A DNA stretch of 64,000 bases, taken from positions 30,775,319-30,839,318 of the forward strand of contig NW_019211458.1 in the NCBI RefSeq assembly GCF_002443255.2, written 5' to 3'. This document shows, in pieces, positions 1 to 11,990 of this stretch. Source of the DNA: Varroa destructor (lineage: Eukaryota > Arthropoda > Arachnida > Mesostigmata > Varroidae). The notes beneath the pieces were generated by a model. It was given only the letters and a program-made list of their open reading frames with translations. It made no database searches and was not told the DNA's origin. Every line of letters starts with the position of its first letter. Positions within the stretch are counted from its first letter, which is position 1. Made by a program: the position numbers and the translations under genes.

Positions 1-3000
1 CAGTCATGGATTCAATAAAATGCGCACTAATTTTAACGCTATCCTTTAAACCTTTTGAAAAGTAAAGATGTCTTTTACGCACCGCAAGAGTTACATTGCA
101 AAAAAACAATATAGAGATTTGTGAAATTGTAACTTTTATTATTTGGGGACCGAAGTAACGCCATCGTTGCAGGTCTTGTTTTATAGAAAAAGTTAATTTG
201 CTCATCAGAATTGATGAATATGCTTAAGTTTTGAATCGTATTATTATATTAATATAGTATCGTATATCATGCGTATGACTGTTACATTAGTAACAGTCAA
301 ACATGTAGAAATCTACGGGACCGTCAGAGTTGCTTAAAATCGTCCCGGCTTAAATTTCATAGTAGGTGTATTAATCTCGAGAGAATAATGCTCTAATCTA
401 CATAAATAAATGATTGACCCTAAATAAGTGAAAAAGATAGAACAAGCGACCGATAGGATATGAAGCTAATTTGTAGCAACTGACCTTAAAACATCGTCCC
501 ATTATATTCAGTTTACTGATTTTTACTAAGTTTTATTCGGTAATAAATCAATCAGACTAGACACTCAAATTAAACTTGTTCGAACTACGAACCTATGGTA
601 GAGCAAATGCTCTTCATGCATCAAATTTCGTTATATATTGTAACTCTATTGTACGTCGAATGCTCGTGACATTTAAAGTTATATGAGATGAGGCACTTCC
701 AGAAAATTACTGGTTAATGACTTTTCAAATTCACACATTACAACACAAAAATTAGCCATTTAATTAGATTAATTAACCAGCAACTATTAAACACTGCTTG
801 CTAAAACTTCCCAAGCGTCTCTATAATTTACTAATAATAATGATCCGATTGGCTGTAACAGATCACTCTTACTGCATATTTTATCAAGACTTGTCTGTTT
901 AGATTACATCCACCGAAAGCGATTTCATATGTTTTCATACTCAATTTGCCTATGAAATAAATATATACAATACAGCTTGGTCTATATAACCCGAGTCGAT
1001 AACAATATCTCTTGAGTCATTGACCACGAGATTACGCAGCGTTACGACATTAAAAAGCGTACATGAATGCTATTGTGGTAGGTGCATGCACTGTGGAGCT
1101 TGCGGCCTATATATTAGCTTGGTCAGACTGCCATCTAGACCACACACAACTATTCAAATGGGCGCGAATCGATATTTGCCTCTTTACTCGACTGCGTGTG
1201 CAGGCTATGTTTTCGTATCAAAAATGCTTAAAGTTCTTCAATGCGCATGCTCCTTTTTGCGCACTTTTGCGCAGGGCAGTTGAAGCTGGTTCGACTAGGG
1301 AACAAGATTCAGCTACTACAGACCTGTCTGACTGATACACATGCAGGTCAACTTTTGGGCAGTTATCTACCTTCCGTATATGAAAGGTTTCGATTACCAT
1401 TAACAACGGTACTGTATCTCGTTTTTAGAATACAGTAGTTCGATAGTGACTGATAAGAATCACATTTTTATTTGTTTTTTTTTACCTAATTGTATATCTG
1501 ATACAGCCATCTTGTAGATGGGAAGCTGAGAAAAGACTCATTAAATGCAGACCTATAGATTATGCACGCTTCACAATCTTAAGCAAATACCCAATTGGCC
1601 TAATTTTAAGTGTTTAGCATATTTCAAACGTATAATATAGCGATTATACTCGATTTACTTGCACATACACCTGACAAATGGGAGAGACGTTACCGTAACC
1701 GCAGTGCAGATATTGGATTCGAGCTTTGACAATTATTATGTTCGCAGTTTCAATAAAGTCTACCGTTAAGCCATGGCTTATGACACTAGACCCCTCCGAG
1801 CTGCCTTGTCTATACCGCGTTCACCTTCGCTCGACTATTGAAGCCCAGTGTGCAGGCATTATTAAAACGCCGCCCCAAGTTACCTTCTCCCTACCCAGCC
1901 TAATGTGAGAGAATTTGAACCACAGTAGAATCAAGATCTCCAATCAGCATTGGTTTACGAATACAACATATAGAAATATAGCAGGAAAGTCATTCTTTTT
2001 TTATCAGTATCTGCAAATGCCATTTACGTACGGCATCATTCCAAGTTTGACCTTTCTCACTCTGTTGTATCAATGACAATCAACAGTTGTCTCTATGTTA
2101 GAAAAACGCTTATAAATAATTTCCTTCTGAAAATGAAATAAATCTGAATATCCTTTGGGTAACCGACTTAGCACCAAGTTTGGTCGTCTTGATTGTCGCT
2201 CGCTTACTCTCTGTGTTCACGATCGTTCCATTAAGCACAATTTTTTCGACTGCACTTCGAAAAAGAGTTCCGAGACATTATCTTGAAAATGACTGTTCGC
2301 CTAACTGCTTTCATAATCTATGAGCCGGATGTGCTTCTTTGAAGTTTTCTGTTTCTTTGATGTCGAATGTCTCCATACAGGGTGAGTTTCATAGGTCTTG
2401 CGTCACATATCGACGCGTTAACTCTTTAACCTGTGTTGACGTATTGCCTGTATTGGTGCGCTCTGGGAGTTGGTCAGCATGTCTGCTGAAGCGTTGATTC
2501 TGAACTATAGCACCGACCTGTTCTCGCACCCGTTTTGTATCCAATGACGGATCAGCGGCTAAGAAAGCTCCAGTCAGCTTTACGGAATCCAAGAATGCAG
2601 TATAAATGGGAAAGGACCCGACCACTGCGGCCAGATTACGACGGCCACATTGCCGTCGCATTATACCTAACATAATAGATTAGCCTTGTTCTCCGCTTTA
2701 GCCTCTTTTTCCGCTCGGTCTCGATGCTGTGGGATTTTAGTTAGCTCGATGTTGTATAATGACAGTCTACTTTAGAGGAGGCTGATATACACTAGAAATG
2801 CCATTCTGATTTGTAGTCGATCGGATGAGTGTCTTGGAAAGAGTGTGTGTCAGAGAAAACTTTCTCGTTGACAATGATGCTGTCATAGCGGCTGAGTTAC
2901 GTTTTCGTCGCGCGAACACAGCGGTAGTCCTTTGAACTAGTTGACGCTGCTGCTGCTGCTGCTGCATCCACGCCGACGGCGTGATTGTATCGGCGTATCG

Positions 3001-5206
3001 TAACAGCCGTCACTGTGATAGACATAGGCAACTGAATCGATGCTTACATAGCCTTTGCTTATACGCCTTCCCAGCATAAAGCTGAACAGACCTTTCACGT
3101 CCACCCGCGTGTGCGTAGAAGTGTATCATTGTACCTAGAATATATATTCAGCTACCGAATACTTCGTCGCTATGTCCGGCTACAAAATTACATTGAGTGT
3201 AGTTAACCTATCTAGCTAGTACATATGCAAACATGGTTTTCCTTCAACGACAGTGTGTTCAAGTACTAGGCCTATGGAACGTTTGTCTATCTGTTGGCCA
3301 GGGAAATTTGGTAGTTTTGCAATGGGAGCGTGATCCTGTATCGGATCGAGCACACAGTAAGCTCTAAGTGGGCTTCATGACCCAGCAGAGTTGTAAAAGG
3401 GGGGGCGTGTTGATTGATCATCGTTTGTACTACACCAAGTTCGAGTCAATCTTAAGCAACCCGTGAGTAGACCAAGTCTAATAGGGATATAGCATAGTTG
3501 ATGTGAATCGTTGCTACTGCTCCTAACTGAATGACACAGTGTGAATTAGTGAAAGCGAGAAAATATCCAAACGAATATTCATTTGCAGGATAGCAAAAAA
3601 ACACTAGTAGAAATCAAATCGTTTGTATGTTTTATCTAGATAGTAACAACAAGGAAGAACCAACGACCTAGATTCAAACGTTTTTAGTGATAATTGTACG
3701 CGTATATTTGGCGTGTATGCAAAAGAGTAATTAGTAACTCTTCATTTTTAGACCATCTCTGCCATGCACCTTAAACTATTTTGCGAAAACAAAAAAGAAA
3801 TATTTTGCGAACAATATTTTGATTGATTTTGTATTTTACGACTGTAATACCGTATACCGAACGAAGTTTTACTGTTTGACTAATTTTCACTTGCGCTACG
3901 GTGCCATCAACAGAAGATGTTTCTTTTTATCCGAAATACATTCTCGGTATTCAATAAAACTACCTTGATGATTCTAGAAAATGTATGGTCAAGTCACTTT
4001 TTGCTTTGTGTTACGTTATATACCCTGTGTAGTCCCCACCTAACTAAACGTACATAAGTGAAATCCTTCAAATATTATGATTGAAGTCATATTTGATTCA
4101 TGGGGACATCCTTTAACATGTTTTTTCTAAGCATTCTTAGACAAGCACTAGATACTATGCTAATGCTGAAGATTTCTTAGAATAATCTATACGTACCTGT
4201 TTAGTGAGCTTACATAATATACTTTTCGGTGATTCGAAAATCCTTGCTCCGACTAGATTATCACAAATACCAGCTCATTCTGCTATGCTCAGTATAAAAT
4301 TATCTCTGTATGCACAAATGACTTAATCATGGCAGTATCTGAAGCTTTTATAGTATGTGATTAGTAGTTATTTAATTGAAACATTGCATCGTTGTTTGGT
4401 TAGTCATACTCAGTAATAGATAATTTTCGCGGACCGATAAGTCGTAATTGGACTGAGTCTTCGTGTTTTTAACATCCAGTACTTAAGCTGTCAGGTATTC
4501 CTTCGGACAACAAGGTCCCAGCACCAAACAAAGTACGTCTGCACCCAAACCCGAAGTACCGCTTGTTTTTCTTTTAACCTAGATATCAACCACATTAAAC
4601 ACTGCGTTATTACGGGAACATTTTTCTGAGAAAGAATTATTTGAGTAGTTGCCCATCGTTAATATCAATCTACTTGATTTGCCTATTCTTAACCCCAAGT
4701 AGATGTAAGGGCATGTTTGACTTGTGATTTTCAATGTTGTACAAAGCCCTAATGTGGTTCTAATTCGAGAGACACTCGTTATTCCTTGAAGTAAAAGTGC
4801 TAAGTCAGTCGGCGTGCCGTGTGTGCACCAAAGGTGGCAACGATACGTCACCGTACGAAAATATTATTATTCATCAAAATGTGTAAATTTGAGCTAACAA
4901 AATATTCTGCAATATTTCGGATGTTGACTTCATTGAACAGACTCAACCTTATAAAACACCAATTGTTTTTGTGGCTTTTATTATTCTATGGCCCGTTAGA
5001 AAATCCAGTAGGAGCCACCATTAGATCTGGTGCCCCTGCTGAGTCCAGTTGTAATCGGAAACACGCTCGTCATTAATTATTTCTCTTGATATAGAGTATT
5101 ACTGAGGAGAAAAAAATGTATTCGAATGTTTCTTTATAGATGTCTGCATATATGCTTAACTTTTCGCTAATTCATTTAAAGCTTTATTTGTTGTCATTTT
5201 CTCGTC
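1..5206. other. Intergenic or 5' UTR-containing region with no recognised gene
   Basis: This is AT-rich sequence in which I recognise no protein family on either strand. The stretch 2160-3120 is richer in GC and contains a (GCT)6 run at 2946-2965. It could hold the promoter or a non-coding first exon of the Flower gene, whose first coding exon begins after a splice acceptor at 5207-5208. No direct evidence links the two. The short open frames here lack family similarity and splice support. Confidence 0.5.
2946..2965. repeat. (GCT)6 trinucleotide microsatellite
   Basis: Six perfect GCT units are followed by GC. On the minus strand the run could encode six glutamines after an ATG, but that frame has no recognisable continuation, so I annotate only the repeat. 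Confidence 0.8.
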
Positions 5207-5226
5207 AGTTTCGTGAATATTACAAG

Positions 5227-7085
5227 ATGAGTCAAGGGGGCTTTATGAAGAACTTGCCTCGGGAGGCGCTTCCGAATGCACAGGAAATCAACGCTGAGGA
5301 CAGTGTGCCTTGGTACCTTCGCTACGGGGCCCGTGTGCTCGCGACTCTCGGTGGTCTACGTGAGTGTTTCGCTCGATAGCAATTTAAACGTACAGGCTCA
5401 GTTCTATAGTTTATTGTTCAGTAATGAAAGAATGCTGTTGCCGGCTTTACTCACTACGATGTACAGATCGGGTAAACTTGCTGCCTTCTTAGTTCCAAGG
5501 TTGTATTTCAAAGCTTTTTCTTCTGTGTCTTATCTATCTCACTATTAAAATTGAACGGAACTCGTCGAGCTTTCAAATTCTATCCACTCAATGACAAACG
5601 ATTACATTTATCTGTTTAATAATTGTTCGCCCTTAGTGTCGATATTGTTAGGTGCTCTTGCCGTGCCTTTAGGGGCAGTAACTTTGTCGGGTTCGAGCCT
5701 GGCCAGTGGAATAGTGGCGGCAGTGATCGGCGTATTCGTCACGCTGGTCGAGGCTCCTTTTCTCTGCAGCTTTCTGTCGTTTGCCCAGCGACCTGGACAA
5801 CTTCTCGAGAAGAACAAGTCACCGTTCTTCAAGGCGATTCTCTATATTGTGTATGTATCGTAAGATGTTATAGTAACTCACCGACTGATAGGTGTGCAGC
5901 ACCAACGTCAGCTCACTTCTTCCCCACCTAAGTGAGCCATAGCAAAAGTATATTTGCACATTATGCGCAACAAGCGCGGATTTCTCATTGCGAGTGCTTA
6001 TCGATTTATACAATGTTTCGGATAAATTGAGAACTCTCTTTGAGAAGCTGCTTGTTTTGACAGGTACTTTTTACTACAAAAAAAGCCAAATTTTTTACAG
6101 CAACTGACAAAGTTATCATGAGACAGATGTAGCAGGCCCCTGTTCGGAGCACTTAGTTACTGTCCAGTGTTTTGGTGTCATATGGATCTCTACGAGAATT
6201 ATAAACTTTTTATGTGGCCCGAAACCGAAGGACACATTGTTGCCCGTTAACAAGCAACCTTGAGAATCTAAGAAAAACCTCTATGGGGCAAAGCGAACGC
6301 TCCGCAATAGAGACTGAATGGAATAAACTCTAGCATTAATCAAGTTGGCGTAAAAGGCTATTTTCGATGATCCCGTAACCATCTAGATTAGTCTACTATC
6401 AGCTCAAAATTCAACTCAGCCAGATTTTTTTGCTCTTTCGGCTGCTGTGCAAAACCTCAGCAAGTCGGGTTGTGCTAAAATCGCTTTACCCACAATTATT
6501 AGTAAATAGGGAATCTGCAGAAGGGCATTTGGCAAACGACTTAAGAACGGCTTAGGCTTTTAATTTAGACCGTGACTGAAATAAATGGTACTTATTTTAA
6601 ATTAACAAATAAAAAAGCTTTAAGTAATTTTATTCGAATCTCGATTTTCATTTTTATGCAGCTTATAAACAAAACGTCATCAATTTTGTTTATTTCGAAC
6701 GTACTGTAAATAGCTAAAGCAATTTGCTTATGTTTATCCTGTAATAGATAGATAAAAACTGGTATACAAACGATGTACAACGACTCTTCAGATGTTTTTA
6801 CGTGCTTTTTAATGTTACACTCCTTAAAAATTACTTACGTTTCTCCGGTTGTCACCCGTACAACAATGATAAGTGGACATTTCGTATTTCAGATTAGGAC
6901 TCATTCCCCTCTTGATTGCGGTACAATTTGCCTTGGTATTAAGTTCAGGCCTGATTCTGCTGGCTGGAGTGATTCACGCCGTTATCGGATTCGGGCGAAA
7001 AGCCTCACGTGAAGAGATGACGGCAGCAGCTACAGGACAGTCACCCAATACCATGGAACAAGGCATCCGAGCACCTGTTTACTAA
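5227..7085 (+). CDS. fwe: Flower (calcium channel flower / synaptic vesicle membrane protein), 3 coding exons
   Basis: Coding exons are 5227-5359, 5637-5850 and 6893-7085, with introns 5360-5636 (donor GTGAGT) and 5851-6892 (donor GTATGT). They join in phase to 179 residues. Flower is a small multi-pass membrane protein of synaptic vesicles and plasma membrane, reported in Drosophila to promote calcium entry and endocytosis and to act in cell competition. Visible features are PWYLRYG at 28-34, which opens the conserved region, hydrophobic segments at about 36-60, 65-90 and 112-147, and LVEAP at 81-85. Its Glu83 matches the glutamate proposed as the channel filter in the fly protein. RKASREEM at 151-158 matches the conserved segment after the last membrane helix. 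Spacing from PWYL to EAP and across the exon 2/3 joint equals the fly protein to within one residue. The tail is short, and fly isoforms differ there, so another 3' exon may exist. An acceptor at 5207-5208 implies an upstream non-coding exon. The first downstream AATAAA is at 7702. Confidence 0.92.
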
Positions 7086-9821
7086 GTGTTTAGAAGGACA
7101 CCAAAACATCTTTGTAGCGTTAAACGCATTCGACGGGACGTTTTGAGACAGTACGGCCTTGATGGACCGGAGAAATCGGCACGAATGCAGAGATATCAAA
7201 CACTAGTACACCATTTATCGGAACGTATGAAAGTGGCCATTCGGTAATCTCTATATAATTTGCCCACATTTCTGGAACGCCGTCGATTTATCATTATTTT
7301 GTAATGTAGCACAATTCATACAATTGTAGGGTTCTACGCATGTGCCGACTTGAGCCCGTCGTAACAGACTAATCAAACGGAATTCAATAGGAATACGGTG
7401 CCGTAACAAAAGAAAATTGTATCGTGGGAAAAGCCTCCGCACACATATTTGAAAGAAGGTGTGTATTTACATCGTATCGTGATTTGAATAGCTAGCACTC
7501 CACATCTGATTCAATGGCACGGTATGTGCATGCAAAATAACTTAATGGATTGTGCAGTCGTAACTGGCACAAAATGGATTTCGAAAATGACCGAGGCGCT
7601 CAGAAACCTCTAGGGCAAGCAGCTACTGGAGTCACCTGGTGTTATCAATTTTAGACAGAGATGTATGATGACTTATTTTTATGACTGCTCTATGTTTACC
7701 GAATAAAGGGAAAATAGATTTAGAAAGCATATTTCTAGGAAGCAAATGATTTTAGCTATAAACACAAAAAAAATGTACCTTTGGAAACAAAAATAAAACA
7801 GATCCTTAACTGTTAATTAAAATAATCTACTAGAGAACGCAGTCAATCAGCATTAACTAAATATAAGGTTACCATAACTTCAATAACGATTTAGACGCCA
7901 GGTCTTTCACACGACCATATTAGACAAAATGATGAGCATATGGGTACGACTATTCGTAATTAGGTAATTTTTAATAGGTGACAATATAATATAATGCATG
8001 CCAGCAAAGAATCGTTGGCAATAAAGGTAGTATAACGTAATGTTGCGCGAAAACGATGCTGTTCAAAACTAGCATTTGGAAAATACATATATCAAAGAAA
8101 TGTAATCTATATATACAGTGGCAGGTGGAAACGTGTAGGTGTCACGTACGTATTGTTCATGCATTGGTATATCATTACTACTAGTACTACATAGAATATA
8201 TGACGCTCCAATGATGTGTGACAGGTTAGATTTGCGCGTGCCACAGAAAAAATAACCTATGCAAGAATAACACCTGCAGAACACCTAAACACGTTTGTCA
8301 CTAACTGTATATGTACACAATCATACTGATGCGTGCGTCAAAGCATATATACAGTCTGTATTTATCATGTACATACTGCCAGTTGTGCCCTACCTGAAGA
8401 GTTTGACGTATTTTTCCCTTTTTATACATTCAGTCCTCATGCGCCTTATATATTATCAATTTTACGTAAAGTTGTACTTCTACACTAGATATATTTACAG
8501 TATGAAACACAGTGGTGCAAATATTACAAAGAATAAAAATGCGATTTTGAAGACAAATTTCAAAACTTAGTGATGTTATTACTGCAGAGACGGCACAACA
8601 AAATACGCATCTGTAGACACATACCATTAAAAGATCGTAATTAGTTGTATGTAAAACAAAGACGCCAAAACGGTGATTCATATTATCGGTGGACCGAGCT
8701 GAACAAGTTATCTCAGTAAATCATTATTATGTCATCAGTCATTATGAAGATACAGGGTATTTTTGCATTGCTGCATTTTGAATTGCTGTTCAGAATAGCA
8801 ATGCTGTCGACCAATCTTATGTTATGCTGCTAGTAACATAGGTTATAAGACATGTTTCAATTATTTTCGAAAAGATACCCGTTTATAGCGCGCCAAAGTG
8901 AAATATTAATGAAATTAATAATGATTAAAATAGTATAAATAGAGTTTCCTTCTAGAGGTGCCCTTCTTTTATAAGTTCAGAAATTTTCCACTAATTTCTA
9001 TAATAGTTCGATATATTATTATTGATATAGTCGATATAAGTTGTTCATGCACTTATATAGATCAATATTACCTTATTGTGGAGTAACAAAAGGTTAAAGT
9101 TTGCGTCCGTTCTTCATCCGCTGACCTGTGTGGCCCTCCAATATTTCTGACAGCAGAATTTCTGGTAAGTAGTAAAGTTATGTTTATGTATTTAAATAAT
9201 AATAATAATAAACGTGTAGTACTTTTTTTCTGTAAAAAGAAGTCCCCAGACTAATATCAAGGATGGGAATTTAACTGGAATCTCGATAGACTCTAATTTA
9301 GAGTTTCTCCACTTGATCTATGAAACGGTATGAAAACTCCAGTAACGAATAAGTTCTCACCGTTTAAATGCATGGGTTCTGAAAGTAACTTAGACCACAA
9401 TTGATCAATCACGCAAATTACCTAATCCATATATTTGCCGTATTGTGAATAAAAAAGATTTTTTTAGCAACATTCTGTCCAGTATAATATCAATTAAGGT
9501 ACCCTACCTAACCGGTAAAAAAAACTCAGTGACAAATAGATTCTTACTTTTGTTTATTCTAGTTTGAAAACGCGCCATCTAGGCCCAGCGTGAAATGTCA
9601 ACATCTGAACATAGGTCCGGGACAAAGTTCGAACTTCTGCGCTCACAAGGCCCTGTCAGTTCGAAATTATGCCTAGTCATTTTCATGGGCACGGCTTTTG
9701 TTCAACACGTTCGAATCGCTGTGGTGGATAATTCTGCAGTTCCTTGACCTCCTATAGATTCGCGCATTGTACCAAAAACAATAAGTATTCCATTTGATGA
9801 CCGTTAATGTTCGCATTGCAG
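7086..9821. other. Flower 3' flank and possible PET100 first non-coding exon
   Basis: No protein-coding family is recognised. An AATAAA at 7702-7707 is the first obvious poly(A) signal for Flower. A strong donor consensus (GTAAGT at 9164-9169) follows a short GC-richer block from about 9095. A matching acceptor ends at 9821, just before the PET100 reading frame. This pair would fit a non-coding first exon for PET100, but that is inference. An (AAT)n run lies near 9197-9211. Confidence 0.4.
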
Positions 9822-9975
9822 TTGGGTACAGTTCGCCTAAACCTGTTCTGCTGCAAAGCCGTGTGGGTTTAAGTTCACTTACGGAGTCAGTCGGCTACTG
9901 ACGAACTCAGGACATCACATCTGTTCTCCGACGAAACTAGTGTTCAGTCACCTAATTTTACCAACTGTGTATAAT

Positions 9976-10224
9976 ATGGGCAGTTGGCGTATCGAGGCAT
10001 TTAGGATGTCAATCTATATGGCGTTCCCGGTGGTACTCTTCTATTACTTTAACCAGCCGCAATACTTCGAAAAATGGGTGATCGAAAAGAAGCGAGAATT
10101 GTATCCACCAGCCCATCTCACTGGAGGGTTAGAGTTACAGCAATTCATTAAAAAGTTTGATTCAGAGAGAAAAAAAAAATTACAAAAGAAACTCGATGAA
10201 CTTGAAAAGGAGAAGGAATTGTAG
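9976..10224 (+). CDS. Pet100: PET100 homologue, cytochrome c oxidase assembly factor
   Basis: A single-exon frame encodes 82 residues. PET100 is a small inner-membrane mitochondrial protein needed to assemble respiratory complex IV. The first ATG of the frame (9976) gives MGSWRIEAFRMSIYMAFPVV, which matches the family's start: a short lead, E-x-FRM, and one hydrophobic segment at about residues 11-25. The conserved FNQPQYFEKWVIEKKRELYPP block follows at about 25-45; NQ, the W/F-E pair, the K/R-rich stretch and the PP are family hallmarks. The C-terminal third is highly charged and probably a helix (KKKLQKKLDELEKEKEL). Length fits the family (about 70-85 residues in animals). An upstream in-frame GTG at 9940 is unlikely to initiate. 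AATAAA at 10252-10257 lies 28 bases past the stop and is a credible poly(A) signal. An acceptor ending at 9821 suggests a spliced 5' UTR. Confidence 0.88.
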   Translation: MGSWRIEAFRMSIYMAFPVVLFYYFNQPQYFEKWVIEKKRELYPPAHLTGGLELQQFIKKFDSERKKKLQKKLDELEKEKEL

Positions 10225-10251
10225 TTATAGCTAGATTTGGCATAAATGTTG

Positions 10252-10257
10252 AATAAA
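10252..10257 (+). terminator. Poly(A) signal for PET100
   Basis: Canonical AATAAA lies 28 bases after the PET100 stop codon and is followed by an A-rich stretch. Confidence 0.6.
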
Positions 10258-11844
10258 AAAACACAATTAAGTGAAGAGATTCTAACATCAACAAGTTAAT
10301 TTGTATCAAAAACCGCGAAGATAGAACCGGATTTTTAAATGGAATAAAACTCTCACGTGTTAACTAAATATAAGTACTTTTGATTTGTAGTCATTTTACA
10401 ATTAAGAAATTTGAGAATGAAAAAAAACTTGAGATTATTAAGCAGTCCGTCGCGGTTTCATCCGTTGGAAACAACTACGATAGTCATGAAATACAATTCT
10501 ATGTAAGAAAGCCAAGTGCCTCCAGAGATAATGAGTGACAAAGACCAACCGAGAACAACTAATTTGCAAACGAGAGGTCGCAGTGCCTGCAAAGTTATTA
10601 ACCGTCATTGACTTATATATCTAAGTTAATAAAATGTATAATTATCGTATAAATTAAGATTTTATATGTTGAAAAAAATGAATGTATAAATCTTGGCTGA
10701 ATTGCAAATATGTGCAACGATTATTTAGTCATTGTCGCAATCCTCTTTGACATTTAGAACTAGGTATTCGTGACTCTTATACATATGCAGTACGTAAACT
10801 GTAGTGCATGGTTCGAGTAATTGCAAAGTGGTGTTTTTAAGTAACTGAAGGGTTAAATTACACGAACTAATTGTGAAGCCAGTTATAGTCGATTCTGATT
10901 AAAAAATATAGGTGATGCTTTGATGAAATTGGACAATGAACAACGTCAAAGCTTTTTCTTTTTTGGAACTTTCATTCATCAGAATGATCAACCCATAGAT
11001 ATGAAGAGTAGGCCTGAACAAAAGACGTGACCATTTAACTAAATGCTACTCAAATCTGCAAATAAAAACCGTGCCAATTGTAAAATGGAAGCGTTGTACG
11101 TAATATATACTTATTTTATTTCCATTACCTATTATTTTAGTTGTATTAGTATAAATTGGGAGTTACCTTTATTACAACATTAACACCATATGTTTACTTT
11201 TTCTGTATCTTTCAAAGACCCATGTGATCTTCTCAGATCAGTTTATTGGTTTGATTTTACTTTTTCAAAAAATATCTAAATAAAGGCAATCTTCTGACAG
11301 GTTTTGCGTGTGATCATAATTTGACATATTGCGGAAAGTGACTCGCCTCTCATTCTTCGATATTTTTAGCAGAGACTGAACGGGCAAACAAAGTTTTACG
11401 ATTGGCCTTAAAATAGTATTTCAAGAAACTACTCGATCCATACATCCTTTACGGTGCGCTTCTCATTTCTGGGCCGTTGGGGTTATCCTCACAAGTAATG
11501 AACAGCGCTACCGATCGCAGCAAAAGTGCAGTTACCATTGTAAGGCGTCATCGCGTTGATTTTAGAGCTATTTAGAATATGATATCAACAAAAACAGTGG
11601 GCGACAAATATGACAAATTAGTGATGCAAGCACGAATGCTCACAAAGGCGCTCACAACTCTGAGCCGCTCTCTATCATCAACGGTGATGACGTGTTGCCA
11701 AGGGATCTGATGTCTACAATGTAAGTAACGACTAAGTAACATAACCATTAATAAACTATAGTCCTTGTTTGTAAATTTTCATTTAATTTTTGTTATGATG
11801 ATCAACATATGTCTCGATGAATTGAAATCCATGTTTATGTGATA

Positions 11845-11990
11845 CAGCAGTGAGTAACGCGTTTGCCTTCTATACTTAGGAAGATGTAGTGGTTTAGATT
11901 CGAGTCCGGGCATAGATTCACTTTACTTCGTGCTGGAAGTCAGCCGTCCAAAGTATTGTGTAAAGACTTTACTACGGGACGTAGCACACA
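11845..11990 (+). mobile_element. tRNA-derived SINE-like element, copy 1
   Basis: A degenerate tRNA-like head is followed by a box-B-like GATTCGAGTCC at 11898-11908 and a shared downstream body: CCGGGCATA, then a TTCGTGCTGGAAGTCAGCCGTC block ending at about 11948. The same body occurs near 28650-28715 and 32080-32135, with box B at the same spacing. That order of box A, box B and body is typical of tRNA-derived SINEs transcribed by RNA polymerase III. Ends are approximate and no target-site duplication was resolved. Confidence 0.55.

Noticed and set aside
2389..2673. 94-codon minus-strand frame in a GC-richer patch
   Set aside because: Coding-like in places, but no family match, no splice logic and no neighbouring exon found.
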